From NCBI GenBank assembly GCA_947579665.1, contig OX388350.1, positions 27,809,393 through 27,873,392 on the forward strand: a DNA stretch of 64,000 bases, given 5' to 3'. Position 1 is the stretch's first letter. Every line of letters starts with the position of its first letter. Source of the stretch: Sympetrum striolatum (lineage: Eukaryota > Arthropoda > Insecta > Odonata > Libellulidae). Positions 25,520 to 37,195 of this stretch are shown in pieces. The position numbers were made by a program, and so were the translations under genes. Below the pieces are notes generated by a model that worked only from the letters and a program-made list of their open reading frames with translations, did no database searches and was not told the origin of the DNA.

Positions 25520-26545
25520 CATTGACTTGAAATTTTTAGGACGTATTGGCCATAACGTGTAACCGCCAGAAAAAATGCGATTTTGAACCTCAGTGTCATA
25601 GGTTCGATTCCAGAAGGCCCCAAAGTCGTGATTTTCTCCATAAGAATACATGGTGAATATTTTTGAAAATTTTTTTGAGGCACTTCCCGGAAAGGTAGAG
25701 AGTTGAAATTCAAGGGATCGCTAGATGCCGTAGATATCCAACGAAAATCAAAAAGACATCTTCGAATATTGTCCATGGTTCGATGCTAGGTCGGGGCAAA
25801 GATCGGCCGTTTAAAATACATTGCGGCGATTTTTAAGATTTTATTTGGACCATTTGCCGATGGCATGGAAACTTGAAATTCGGCATGAGGTTAGATATCA
25901 TGAATATATTTCATAATCAAATTTTACATGTTCGCTGATGGTCCTTGGTTCGATCCCAGAGGGCCATTTGCACTTCTCAATGCATTTCTTACGGAGATAA
26001 CGGAAACATAATTAAGGTACTTCCCGGCACGATATCGACTTCAAACTTTGAATTAAATAAGAGCAAGTCTTTGCAAATCATACTGTTTATTCACAGCTTA
26101 CAATTTGTCCTGGGTTCGACACCAGGTGTCTCTGCAATCAGAAGTTGATCCGATTTTTAGGAATTATTTTGAAACCTTTTCCAATAATAGAGAAACTTGA
26201 AATTCGGCATATAGATAGAAATCATAGATATGCATTATATTCATGTTTTAGATTTCCAAGATCGTCCTTGGTTCGAATCCAGAGAGCCATTTACATTCGT
26301 GAAAATTAGAACGTCTTTTGAGGCAGTTGTAGCCAATATTTCTGCTTGAATTTTCACACATAGTTAGAGATGGTGATCTTCTATTGTTCTGCCTAGAAGT
26401 TCACAGTAAAGACCCGGGTTCGAAGCTAGAGGATGATATGTCAGCGAATTTTAAGAAAAATTTCAATCCTTTTTTTTTCTTTTGAGGACCGTCCCGATAT
26501 TATGACCATATGAAATTAGTATTGCCGATCTGCTTGCAGTATGCA
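25520..26545 (+). repeat. Tandem array of diverged monomers, each with a tRNA-type B box
   Basis: Six B-box-like motifs fitting GGTTCGANNC lie at 25601, 25777, 25947, 26113, 26270 and 26417. A second landmark, TTGAAAT or a close variant, lies at 25527, 25703, 25873, 26040, 26197, 26346 and 26510. The spacings agree: 176, 170, 166, 157 and 147 for the B box, against 176, 170, 167, 157, 149 and 164 for the second landmark. So this is a true tandem array whose monomers shorten along the plus strand. Other shared blocks are CTTCCCGG and AGAGGGCCATTT. Monomers are otherwise strongly diverged, yet the B box holds. No complete tRNA cloverleaf or convincing A box is seen. It may be an old tRNA/SINE-derived satellite or a row of TFIIIC sites. 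Confidence 0.8.
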
Positions 26546-26984
26546 AGCTACATTTTACTCGTATTTTATAAAGTTAAGGTAATAAGTTTCATTAGGACAA
26601 AGCAAATTTTACGTGCATTAAATTTCCGCAGTAACTGAGAGAGCTTATTTGGCTTTCGCTACCTAATAAATGAATAAATAATTTCAGAGTGATTATAGGT
26701 AAGATTAATTTTAGGTATGCTCTCCTTATTCGTCATTACGCTTCTAATACATTCTAATATTTATCTATCAGTATTCACTGTTAATTATTATCGAACTTTG
26801 AGAAAAATATTTGTTCCTGCTACAATCTCTTGATGAGTGAAATTATTTTCATTTGTTTACGATCGATGCAAATGTGACTTTCGATCACTTGACTCTCAGT
26901 CTTATTCCTGGATATGATAACTCGTAATCTACCATTCAGTGATGATAAATTCGGGCATTCATGTCTGTATAGATTGCTATAATT
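26546..26984. other. AT-rich DNA, no gene recognised
   Basis: Nothing recognised. Confidence 0.45.
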
Positions 26985-27200
26985 ATTATTCATTGTATAG
27001 TGGTACGGGTCTTTTGCGTACTGCTTCCATTTGTTGCATTTTGGCTCGGCGAGGAAAGCGAAAGCAAACTCACTCACTCCTCACCATTTAGATTTCTTAG
27101 AGATTTTAAACCTCTAATTCATTAACAGCCGTGTTCCAATATTTCTTTCTTTACCACTCCTCATCATGTGTAGTAAACCTCATCACCTCTCCAACGCTAA
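26985..27200 (+). repeat. Repeat family B copy
   Basis: GGCTCGGCGAGGAAAGCG, then ACTCACTCCTCA and a second CACTCCTCATCATGTGTAGTAAACCTCAT-like block about 100 bp on, as if the core were partly duplicated. Plus orientation like most copies. Confidence 0.5.
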
Positions 27201-27499
27201 TATTTGTTGGAGAGGATAATATTAGAAATTAAAACCGGTAATAGCGTTGAGAAATTAAATATGAATGGCGATATTTCAAGGCATTTAAAAAACAATATTT
27301 CAACCAATATTTAAAAAAATACTTTCCTAGACATTTTATTGCCTGCCCTTGAGGTCAGCCTATTATGAGGAATACCCATCCTCAACTTAATCTTTACTCA
27401 GAGAGTGATAAAGAATGAAATTTTTAATTTTCCCATTAAATATGAACGGTAGAGATCGATATGAACGTACGCGTAAATGCATATTCGTGAATAAATAAG

Positions 27500-27725
27500 C
27501 TATTATGCGAGAGAGAAAGGGACGTCATGAAGGGAGGGCATTCAGTTTTGGCATTACAATCGGTAGGGGAATAGCGGACCACTCTTGAGCCATTATATCT
27601 CGTTAAGAGCGTTAAAACACGACTCTTTTCTTTCCCACCCCTCTCTCCCCCAACTGCACCGATGACGTCATGCACCAATAGGAAATGGGAAGAGGGCCAA
27701 TTCCACGGAAGATAATTCCAAATCC
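27500..27725. promoter_or_regulatory. Small GC-rich block
   Basis: Moderately GC-rich, with TGACGTCA (a full CRE palindrome) at about 27663-27670 followed closely by CACCAATAGG. A CRE plus CCAAT pair suggests a small regulatory element. The 80-codon minus-strand frame at 27436-27678 has no known domain. Confidence 0.35.
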
Positions 27726-29760
27726 GGTGAGCTTTATTTCGCCCACTGTCAATTTAATAAAGTCGATGGGATTCGAGTTTCCCAAAACGGATGCACTTCA
27801 ATAGTCGATGTGATTTCCCGGATTAGAATGAACTCGATTGTCTTTCTAAAGGTTCATTTTACGAACCGTACCGCAGATTTACACGATTAAAAATGTGATT
27901 ATGGGGAAGTATATAATATCTTATATTTTATTCAGATGATTTCACAATTGTTTTTCAAAATATTCACCCCATTTTTTTATCGAGAACTGTTCATGGGCGG
28001 ATGAAGAAACTTACCTTGAGGGGTAAGAAAATTCCCTTATTAACTCATTTCAAGTTGAATTTTAAATGGCCCTATAATCTCGATAAATGCCGTAGACTGA
28101 ATTCTTCACTTATAACCTTAGACGCTTTTCATGTCGTCAGATTTATTTCATGATTCCCATTTCAGGCTAAGTAAATTTCAAGCTCTATTAAATCTCTTGG
28201 ATCCGCAAATGGAGCCTTTTCGTCAATTTTCAGGAAAATTTCTTCCCATCGATTTCGTCTAGGAAAAATCCCGTTTTTTTCTCTAACATTTTCCAGTTGT
28301 GAGTAGCACTTTGCTACTAGTCTGAGTTCAGCTGGTGTTTTTATTTTTGAGAAGCTTTATTATTCTCCAGAAAATATCCACTGAATATTTTTTTACCCTA
28401 CCCGTAATTGCAATGTCTGGTATTTTATACGTTTTGCTTCCTAATTCGTAATATTGGTCACAAAACCTGTGCAAACAATAGTCTCTCTTTTCAACTATCC
28501 TCCTAAGTATAATTTTTGTTGCAGGTTTCTCAGTATTTATGATCCTGAGGATTTTCTTATCGACATTTGATGTCGTGAGACTGATGATTATTAATTTTAG
28601 CTGTCTACTGTTCACTTTGTACTCAATTTTTATTTTAAGTTATCCTTCATGCGCTTACTCATACCCTTATTTTAATTTAATTTCATTCTTATTTCACGCT
28701 GCCTACGTTTACTTTATTTTTATTATTTATCTTGGACACCATTTTTGTATAAATTAAGGTTAATTCTTAAGGAGAAGAAATCAAGTATGCAGAGAGTTAA
28801 CTGTTGCTACTCTCCGTTTATCCGCGTATTTACTCCACCCTATCATCTTACGTGCATTTGGATACCATCTGTGTTAGTTCCTTTCTCGTTTAGTAATTAC
28901 ATCGATTAATTTAAAATATTCCACGTTCTTTTAGATGAGGTATAAGCCGCGGGTCACCTTCAGGAAAGCCCATCATTACCATAGTTAACGTATAAGGCGT
29001 ATTTCGTAAATTATGAGGTAGGTTATCGTATGGACTCAAGACTAGTAGGAAGGGAAAAAATGAAAGCCATGATACACTCCTTGCTTATTAGCGCTATAAT
29101 TTGTACTCCTTGGTGAATTCGTAAATTTTATCTAAATTAACATTTATAGTTTTATTGATACTCCTTAGTAAATGTTGAATTTCCTTACCGAGTCAACCAT
29201 ATAATAATTATACCTTGAATTGTTGTTTTAAAAGAAAACAAGCATGTTTTTCTTCCGATAGAAATGAGTGAATCGCTGAGTCATGGATCATTCATTCAAG
29301 CACGAGGGGAAATTGTCCTGAGACCTGTAAATAGCTGATCATCTCCCTTTTGAATCGAAATATAGGAAACGGAATGAATATAAATGTTCTAAGTTTATTT
29401 AATTCTCGTTATACATTTTCTTAATAGTAAAAATCTCACTTTTACCTGAATGTCGAGTGTAGAGAAACAGAGATAATAATAGGTTCAATTAAGTATTTAT
29501 TCCATAATCGATTCATTTTAAATTTTTGAGAGGATAATCATAAGCGGAAATGAATATTACTCATGGCTATTGGATAAAAATGGACACTCAAATCACATAT
29601 ACCACTCAGTGCTCAGTGTGGGTTATAACAGAAAACAAGATAATATTGAGAAACTTAATTTGTATAAAATTAGTTTAATATCCCATCGGGTATATCTCAG
29701 AAATAAAAAAATGCTTGAATTAAAATGATTCTTCCACGCCGTACAGTAGCATTTTTATGA
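27726..29760. other. AT-rich DNA, no gene recognised
   Basis: Two overlapping antiparallel frames at 28328-28757 have no domain I recognise. No RNA gene or clear repeat. Confidence 0.45.
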
Positions 29761-29870
29761 ATAAGAAATAAATAAGGCACTTCGTAATTTCCACTCTGTC
29801 AAGAGTTCACAGTGTGGAAATTACGAAGTGCCTTATTCATTTCTTATTATGGCTTTCCACGAAGTCCGGC
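29761..29870. mobile_element. Foldback element, 34-bp arms, with shared flank motif
   Basis: Arms 29761-29794 and 29814-29847 are inverted copies with one mismatch, separated by about 19 bp. The inner part of the right arm carries GTGTGGAAATTACG. The sequence directly after it, ATGGCTTTCCACGAAGTCCGG, is also found in diverged form right after the foldback at 49260-49308. So both foldbacks seem to end in the same larger repeat. Confidence 0.7.
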
Positions 29871-30280
29871 CTAATACAATAGAATTTAGCATTTTTCAAT
29901 TTAAAATTAAATAATGAAATATCGATACAATTATTCGCCAGGCATCATACCATAAGTTATTTAATTTAATCGTAGAGAGTTTTTGCAATTCATTGCTGTT
30001 TCTTGAAATGCATATTTTGGACGGCTTGTGTCCCCACTCACGTTTTTTTCCATATGCCTAATCGGTATCGATTGTAACCTTTCCTGCGATCACCATTTGG
30101 ATATTCACGTATTATCTTCATGCAATTAGAAATATAAGAAAATTCCTAGGTACTTCATGAGGTATGAAATTAGTAATAGAATAAAATACAAAGATAAATA
30201 AATATAATCTCGATTAAAGAATAAACTAAAGATAAATAGATAGAATAGATACTATAGGTAAATCAAATAAAAAGAAAAAT

Positions 30281-30322
30281 AAAAGTATGGAGTAGTCAGA
30301 AAATGAAGCACTCCATACTTTT
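30281..30322. repeat. Small hairpin, 13-bp arms
   Basis: AAAAGTATGGAGT (30281-30293) and ACTCCATACTTTT (30310-30322) are perfect inverted repeats around 16 bp. Too short for a pre-miRNA. It may be a tiny foldback insertion. Confidence 0.6.
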
Positions 30323-30559
30323 CCGATTTTTTAATACAATTCAATATAAATATTCCCAATTACCGATTAAATGAATAAATGAATTGATACAGTATTGGGA
30401 TATCTCAAAGGAAATCTTTTTCTGGTTCTACGATTTTTCTTTGAAGAGCGATATCTCGCCAATCATTCCTTTTTCGACAGTTTATCTCGCGATGTTAAAC
30501 CTTTTCCCAATCTCCAGAAATATACTCCGGGAAATAATTTTCCGTTGAGATTCGGTAGC

Positions 30560-31160
30560 CAACCTCCCTCACTTACCCGCACTTGTTCCTCAGAGCGCCC
30601 GCGGAAAGGAATCACTTCCGAGAGTCCATCGGCAGAAAAGAGTTATTCAACCCTTTGTCCCCTTTTCACCAACGAGAGAAAAGGAAGGAAGGCATTATGC
30701 CGATTGTCTCCACTTTTCAATCGATTGGCATACGGCGAATGAATGCGACACGCCCCCGACGTCGCGAGGAAGTGCCCATTGTCGACTCATTGTCGCTCGG
30801 CGTCCGCCAAATGGACGCCATTGTTTCAAAGGCGGATTCGCCAATCCAACGTTAGACGCCTTGAGCGACGTCACCTCGGCGTCCCGCTTCCCGAGTGACA
30901 GCAGCTGACTGCGAGAGAAAGGCCAGCGATGAAAGAGCCTCGATGGACTAATGAGCCGGCGATGGTTATAATGAGTCGCTTATGTCCAAATAATGCGCGC
31001 GATGAAATACGCGGGAAATAAATGAGGTCTGTTTATGAAAGGAAAAGAACGGGCGGAGGTCTCCTTTGTCACGCGAGGAACCGGTTTGCGTCTTATGCGG
31101 AGGCGAGCGCTTTACGCCTTTCTATCGATCGAGATAGGACGAATGGGGGACTTGAGGAAT
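30560..31160. promoter_or_regulatory. CpG-rich island
   Basis: About 600 bp of CpG-rich DNA. The overlapping plus-strand frames at 30395-30742 and 30583-30855 have no recognisable domain and start in the AT-rich flank. Possible promoter or enhancer; no clear TSS motif or splice donor. Confidence 0.4.
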
Positions 31161-31454
31161 ATTTACGTCCAAAGAGGAGGTCTGCTAATTGGGTGGCGTG
31201 ATCGAGGAAGATAACAGACAAGGATAGCCCTAGCAAAGACTGATTTTATTTATTTTTTCGATTGATTCGCCTACAGAGATGTCTCTATTTTAAAGTGGGT
31301 TCAAAATAACAAATTTTAACTCTTTAAGAAGATTTTGTGGAATACAGGAACTAGAATCAAATCAACAATAATTAAATCTTTAAATATATATTTACGTGTG
31401 CACAAAATTATTTGGATTTTCGCTGTAGGAACAAAAGTATCTAATCAATGTGAT

Positions 31455-31540
31455 CTAGCTTAACTTGATGGAACGCCTTAAATGAAATAAATTGAATTTT
31501 ATTTCCCGGCCGCTTTCAACTCTCGCAAGTGATCTTCAGC
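31455..31540 (-). mobile_element. Possible hammerhead-like tail relic
   Basis: On the minus strand: CTGAAGA (rc of 31533-31539, fits CUGANGA), a 15-nt spacer able to form a weak ACT/AGT stem, then GAAAG (rc of 31513-31517) and AAATAAAATTC. The GUC cleavage triplet is not intact. It resembles the 33918-34057 copy in layout only, so confidence is low. Confidence 0.3.
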
Positions 31541-33119
31541 ATCGCAGGAAAGTTTTCAATTTATGCGGAATTTTCCCAAAATTTTCTTTTATATTTCAAC
31601 AGGGACAAAATTTCCAGATTTAATAAGAGATTTAATAAGAGATTAATTGATTTATGGTACCCAGTGACCACTACGGTAGTCGAGAAGGCCTGTCGTGAAC
31701 TGAAAAAAAAACAGGAAAGCATATTGTATATAAAAATAGCATTGTACTCACAATTTTAGCGTCAGACATACTTTATTTTTGGATGTATAAATTTAATTAT
31801 CATTTCGGTATTGCATATATTAATTTATGTATAACGTATTTCATGTATCAGTAGAATGTATGTATAAAAGTCATCAGGCGCTCATGTCACCCGCAGTTTA
31901 GTTACAATAAAAAATACGTGAGATTATTTAAGTGAGAAATTACTTATATGAAATGTAATATACAAGAATAGCGGCTCAACCATAGCTTAAAGAATTAATT
32001 ACGCAGCTATTTGAAAGAGTCTTCAGAAAGCAACTTAAGAATGTTAGGGAGTCATTATAGTAGAGAACGTTATGTAAGGAATATTCTATAATATATCTAT
32101 GTCGAAACTTGGAGAAGAAAAGTAAGCCTAGTTCACCGTATTGGGACGAGATTTAAGTTGTGAAATTAATTCGGTAGAATCAATAAGGGAAAAATAATAC
32201 CGCGGATGAAAGAAATATTAAGAGTTTTACTCGAAGGAAGAAAATTCCCGCGGTGAAAACAATATTGGAATTGAGATTGAGAGTAATTGTTCGAAAAGTT
32301 TCGTAAAACGCGCTCTAATGTATTGATGCGAGACATGGACTGTGAGTCCTTGCGTCTGGATAGAAGACACGAACCAAAATAAAAAGTGAAATAAATGAAA
32401 TGAACTGAAATGTGTTGTTCTGAAAGATTGATCAGAACTAGGAGATCAGACTGGAAAACTAACGAGCTAGTGCTAAATCAAGTTCAGACTGAAAGAGAGT
32501 CGTCGAAAAGAACTTAGACAAGAAAAACGAAGCTCATCAGACACTTTCTACAGCTTGACATCTCCATAAAAAATGCATTATAAAGAAAACAAAATAAATA
32601 AACTGGCTGAATTACTGAGAGGTCGAGGAGAACTTCCTATTTGATTTATGTCTATGAAAATGAAATGAAGAGTGACGAATGAGAAAATGAAATGGCTGAA
32701 AAAGCATGGAAGTAGTAGCTGCAGCGACAAGGTCACGCATTTAGAGAATGAATGAAAGAACAACAGGATGTTCTCTGTTTAGAATGGTTTTTCTTCCGAT
32801 TCAAAGTCGTATTTAATTTTCATTTCCATATTGAGTGCTTCTCGGCATTAGCATGGAGGGGAAATATCTTTAATGGATTTCACTCTGCTGAGGCTTGACC
32901 TCTGTTTTTATAAATGAAAAACTCCCAGTGAGTATACGCATGCTCATGCTAATCACTTTTACTATTCATTTATTTAATGGCCTTGATAGAATTCCCTGAA
33001 TGCTAAATAGTTATCGCAATTTATGCGTCACTGTAACTAACTACTCGAAATACTAAGAAACTGACTTTATAGAAATTTCCTACTGGGTATTGACGTTGTA
33101 AAATATTTCTTAACGTATC
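31541..33119. other. AT-rich DNA with a purine-skewed part
   Basis: 32340-32760 is purine-rich on the plus strand. No gene, RNA or named repeat recognised. Confidence 0.45.
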
Positions 33120-33460
33120 ATTATATCAGAGAGTGATCCTGCTACCATATTCATGCAATGGAATATATCCATTTGTCATTTGGTACAGAATAGAAGAAAA
33201 ATGTTTCTTTCATTTACTTTTGTCGCAGTCTTGATCATGACAGTGATGAAATGAAAGCTTCTGAGGTAAGAGTTAATAATTATACTGATCAATGTCTCTC
33301 TTTATGGACTGATAAGGAAAGTGTTACTCGTAGTCAATGTGCTTCATTTGCGTAGACATGATTCGCTTATAGCATTCTAGCTCAGTGAGGAAAGCAATGG
33401 CTAACTACCTCACTCCTCATTCTGCCTAGTAGACCTCATTTCTCTCTACAAGCTCTTAGT
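33120..33460 (+). repeat. Repeat family B copy (best, with 8985-9310)
   Basis: Landmarks in order: CATTTGGTACAGAATAGAAG, AGTCTTGATCATGA, TTATGGACTGA, GTTACTCGTAGTCAATGTG, GCATTCTAGCTCAGTGAGG, CTACCTCACTCCTCAT, TAGTAGACCTCATTTCTCTC. These match 8985-9310 over the full length, so the family is at least about 320 bp. No ORF and no terminal repeats. Confidence 0.65.
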
Positions 33461-33917
33461 AGCTTATGTCAGAGAGACTGAAACAGCAACCGATCTTTAG
33501 GCTAAATACGTAACTGACAGATATCAGAGAGTAAAATCTTCGAAAGAGTAAAATATATTTATATGATAAAAAAGAAAATTACCAAGGAATTTGATACTGA
33601 CAGTCGTATTCTGCCTAAGTAGATTTCAACGAACTGTTTATAAGAAATACCCTTGCTTTACTTATGTTGCGCAAATGCGGATTTTCATGTAAATATCTTT
33701 GTTTTTGACGTCATCGTTATGTGAAAAAGGATCGTTCTTATTTGATATTTAGCCCATTAAAAATTTTCTAATTTTTACTTCAGTTGTAATTCTCCTCACT
33801 GAGGCCAATCCCAAATTTGCTCGCGCAATTTTTTTCCAAATGATCTCCTTAGGCCTGAATTAAAAGTACTAAGTGAAATCCGGTCGAATTTCATTTAAAA
33901 ATCGAAAGAAATCGAAG
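33461..33917. other. AT-rich DNA, no gene recognised
   Basis: Nothing recognised. Confidence 0.45.
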
Positions 33918-34057
33918 AAGAAATTAGATGTTTACCTTCTACAGAATTTATTACTTAAATATTGTATCGAAGCCTCGGTGTCTGATGATGGAGTAAACTT
34001 GCACCGAAACCATGGTCGCATTAATAAATTTCTTTGAAAGTAAACATCTTATTTCTT
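33918..34057 (+). mobile_element. Palindromic element enclosing a hammerhead-ribozyme-like core
   Basis: Inverted arms of 36 bp (33918-33953 and 34022-34057, roughly 30 matches) enclose a core with every conserved piece of a minimal type I hammerhead in order: CTGATGA (33982-33988), a 17-nt stem II segment, GAAAC (34006-34010), a CATG loop, and GTC (34015-34017), where cleavage would occur. Stem III is the 2-bp AC/GT type known from Penelope-like elements. Stem I can form between GGTGT (33977-33981) and GCATT (34018-34022), mostly with wobble pairs. Stem II needs one bulged T and has a mismatch. Two decayed relatives lie at 19700 and 43000. I infer a Penelope-like element relic. Activity is uncertain because stems I and II are weak. 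Confidence 0.5.
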
Positions 34058-34814
34058 CCCCGACTCCTTAGGCTTAACAGAATGATCTTCATTCCGTGTA
34101 TGAGTGTAATATTTGACAAAATCGTATTCCATATGAATCTGTGGAAATTAGTGTATGTATTGTTTAAAAAGGAAACCAAATAATCTCACCTATTAAATAT
34201 TACATTCTGCTTTCATGAGTGTGAAAAAAGATGGAGAATGAAAATTACTAATGCAAAATAAAGTATAAATAAAAAATAATAATGAAGAAACCAGTAATAA
34301 AATAAAATTTATTATTGCTTACAGTAAAAGAAAGGAAGCGTTTTAGGGAAATCATGTTGTAACATGTTGGTTAATGCTGAAATCAGTTATCATAAATATG
34401 ATGAAAAAAAGGCCTTAATTTGGGACCGAGAAATTTACAAGGAAACTAAAACAGCAGAAGAAAACAAGAATTTTACGTCGTAACAAATACTTAAATTGAA
34501 TACTTATTTGAATGCTTTAAATTATGAAAAACCACCGATGCAAACGGAAAAAAATTCTTTCATTTCTCAGAAACCTATTTCTCGAGGGGATCGAAAAGCT
34601 GGATAATTTGAGAGCCACAGTGAAAGAGGCGTTCGTAGTCTTTGGAGTAAAAGAGAATAAATGAATGGAGGGAATTTTTTGTATAGAAGGAAGTTTCCCA
34701 AGAATGGGAAAGTATTGGAAGTCGTTCTATGGGCTAAGGGGTAGTTTTTGTAAAGGGCTGTCAGCCCTTTTACCCCGAAACGAGCTATCATGCATCATGT
34801 ATGGTCTATAAGGT
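34058..34814. other. AT-rich DNA, no gene recognised
   Basis: Contains a 74-codon minus-strand frame at 34567-34791 without a known domain. Nothing else recognised. Confidence 0.45.
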
Positions 34815-35290
34815 TTAGCCAAGATTGAGACTGAAAAGTCTTTTCTTCCCTCTAACCTTTCGTCAATTATATCATAAACATAAGTTAAGTATAGGTGAAT
34901 AGAGATTGATGGGAAAACTTTAGATGGAATGGATGTAAAGAAAAGCTAAGGTGATATCATAGGAAAAAAGATCCACTGCAGGAAAACACCCAAAAAGAAG
35001 GGGGGTGTGAAAAACCTGCGCAAACCTACTGATAGTACAAACTAAAAGATATGAAAGAAAACTGTGTATGCATTGGAAATTACAAAAGCAGTACCTTAAC
35101 GAAATTAAAAAAAAAAAACAATAATAAGATAAAATCGAAATCAGGAAAAAATGCAATAGTACACTATGAGAAAATATAACAATAATAATAATAATAATAT
35201 AACAAATTCCGACGAAATATAAAAAGTAATAATAATAAAACAAAATCAATAACAGGAATAATTGCAATAATACACTATGAGAAAATAATA
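34815..35290 (-). mobile_element. Family A retrotransposon tail with internal duplication
   Basis: Minus-sense copy: AGTCTCAATCTTGGC end near 34820, with hairpin arms AAGACT/AGTCTC (5 of 6 pairs). The ACACCC...GGGTGT hairpin at 34986-35009 is framed by CCACTGCAGGAAA and AACCTGCG. Further out, an AT-rich unit of about 111 bp is duplicated (ACACTATGAGAAAATA at 35161 and 35272), with AAT microsatellite and an A12 run. The 115-codon frame at 34920-35267 is Y/F/I-rich low-complexity and is not a gene. Confidence 0.6.
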
Positions 35291-35324
35291 TGGCCGTGCA
35301 TTGGCTCTTTCATAAAGCCATCAA

Positions 35325-36376
35325 TTTATTTATTTATTTATTTATTCAAATCTCACATACAGCATAACAATGCCAATTTAAAGTGAAATATAAAAATATA
35401 CATATAGTAAAGTAATAAACATAAATAGTTAAAAAGTGATATAAAATATAGAGAAAAAAACAAACATAAAGGTAGATTTTACATTTATATGGATCTGGTG
35501 TGTGGTAAGCTCAGGTTCAAAAATTTCCGTTTAGATAAGGAGAAAGGATCAATAGAAGGAGGAATTGAGTTCATCAGAGAAGGAAGAAGAAAGAAAAGGG
35601 AGCGCTTGATAAGTGAAAGTCTAGGAGTAGTATAGTGAAGTAAGGATGTCAAACGGGTAGATCTGTTTGGAACACGATAATTGAGGAATGAAGTTAAGGG
35701 AGGACAGTCAGAAAGGGAGTTCAGCAGTGAATGTAAGAAGGATAAATCATATTTTGATTTAGTGGCAGAAAGAGATTCCAAGGATAGTGAAGATAAGATA
35801 GAATTTTTAGAGGCTTGACGGAAGGAAGGAACTCTGGCTTTTACAATTCTGAGATAGAAGTTAGTAATTTCATCTAATGAGAAAAGATGAGTTGGAAAGG
35901 ACATAGACCAGATGGGGGAGCAATAAGATACAGTAGGAAGGATGAACGACGAAAAGTATAGGGAAAGAGCTAGAGGGTCTTTGATATCGGCGAAACGATA
36001 AAGTAGGCCTAGGAGAGACATCGCACGATTTTTTATTTTTGTAACATGTTCAGAATATGTTAATTTATTGTCAGTGATAACACCCAGATCCTTTTGTTGC
36101 ATTACTCTTGGAAGAGTGATTTCGTTTAACTTATAATTATATTCGATCGGTTTTTTTTAACCCTATAGACATAGCATGGCATTTATTAATGTTTAAATTT
36201 AATTTCCAGTCACCGCACCACTGGGTTATTTTATTTAACGTTCTTTGAAATTGTTCACAATCCGCTACCTTTGTCACACTGGTAAAAAGTTTGCAATCAT
36301 CAGCATATAGTAGAATATTCTCTTCCGTAGGGGGTATTGAGACTAGATCATCAACGAAGAGGTTGAACAGATAACT
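35325..36376 (-). pseudogene. 5'-truncated, frameshifted non-LTR retrotransposon reverse transcriptase
   Basis: This is the C-terminal part of a LINE reverse transcriptase, which copies element RNA into DNA at a nicked target. The first frame (from about 36370) carries a LFNLFVDDL block and the catalytic YADD box (rc of 36296-36307), then a W(C)GDWKLNLN-type motif and KC. It stops at 36137-36139, beside an A8 tract on the minus strand; the sequence continues in another frame to the TAA at 35485-35487. The second part has KDLGV..D.KL, an HV..I..RA...LG.L.R block and SYCSPIW, typical of the RT thumb in Jockey/CR1/I-type elements. Everything 5' of the VDDL region is missing, so there is no endonuclease. 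A stop lies four codons upstream. The 3' end is a (TTTA)n array at 35324-35345, rc of an (AATA)n tail. Exact clade is not resolved. Dead copy. Confidence 0.85.
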
Positions 36377-37109
36377 TGCTTAACATAAAAAGAGGGCTTC
36401 ATACCAGTAATTAAAGTAAGCCTTTACCAGCATTTATTGGTTACGACCATTTTAGGGCTATGAACTCATTATACATCAGAGACTGCCGCAAGGGACTCAC
36501 ACAAGTACAAAGTAAATCCGCCAATCCCACTATCAAGTCATCTCATAGTTTAACTTATTTTTCGATCCATTGGTTAACAACGGTTATAACGGACCCAAAT
36601 ATGATGATCATCATTGTATTTTAATTAAATTTAACTATCTTATATTGTACACCCACAAAAAAGTTATTTTGAAATTTTACCCTGACTGATCGAAACTAAA
36701 TTATATGTTTTTTCCGTGTGTGAAATTATTCATGTGTGATTTTGTACAATTTTACGTTTTTTATGTGATAAGTACCTCATTTTGAAATCTTATAAATCAT
36801 AAATTTATCAATCCATCGTTCTTCTTTTGAGCTATTTCTTTGGTGTCTTGGTATCACTTATCGGTCGCGAAAACAATGACTTCTTGAACGACTTGTCGTA
36901 ACGTCTATTTTTTTCTTATTTATCGTTCATTACCGGATCGGCCGAAGCAGCAGGGTTGACGCGTGTCGTAGGTTGACAATGATTCCTTCGTTGCTGCTTT
37001 TTTTTGCTATCCTTACAGGTCCAATGGTTTGGGGTGCTTACAGATAAAAAATGCAAAATCTAAAAAAATATTTGATAGAGAAATTAAATGACAATACTTT
37101 TATTGTTCA
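36377..37109. other. AT-rich DNA, no gene recognised
   Basis: No continuation of the RT is visible beyond 36376. Nothing else recognised. Confidence 0.45.
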
Positions 37110-37195
37110 ACAGAATATATTTTTTTAAATAATAATGGTTTCGGCCCTCATTCGTTTTTTATAATATATATCCTCTGGAATAGTTAAAGCATTGT
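37110..37195 (-). mobile_element. Possible retroelement tail related to the hammerhead-like family
   Basis: On the minus strand: GAATGAGGGCCGAAACCATTATT followed by a T/A-rich TAAAAAAATATATTCTGTTG segment. GAAACCAT and ATATTCTGT also occur in the copy at 19700. The CUGAUGA and GUC parts are missing, so this is at best a relic. Confidence 0.3.

Noticed and set aside
25601..26426. A cluster of functional tRNA genes
   Set aside because: Only the B box is kept. T-stem pairing is poor in most monomers, and there is no acceptor stem, anticodon arm or clear A box.
25520..26545. CRISPR-like array
   Set aside because: The repeated units are about 150-176 bp and diverged throughout, with no short identical repeat and unique spacer pattern, and the DNA is eukaryotic.
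30281..30322. Possible miR-1-like hairpin because of the GTATGGAG string
   Set aside because: The string lies next to the loop on the wrong side, the stem is only 13 bp, and the miR-1 seed is absent.
34920..35267. 115-codon Y/F/I-rich frame
   Set aside because: Translation of the AAT microsatellite and AT-rich duplication of a family A copy.
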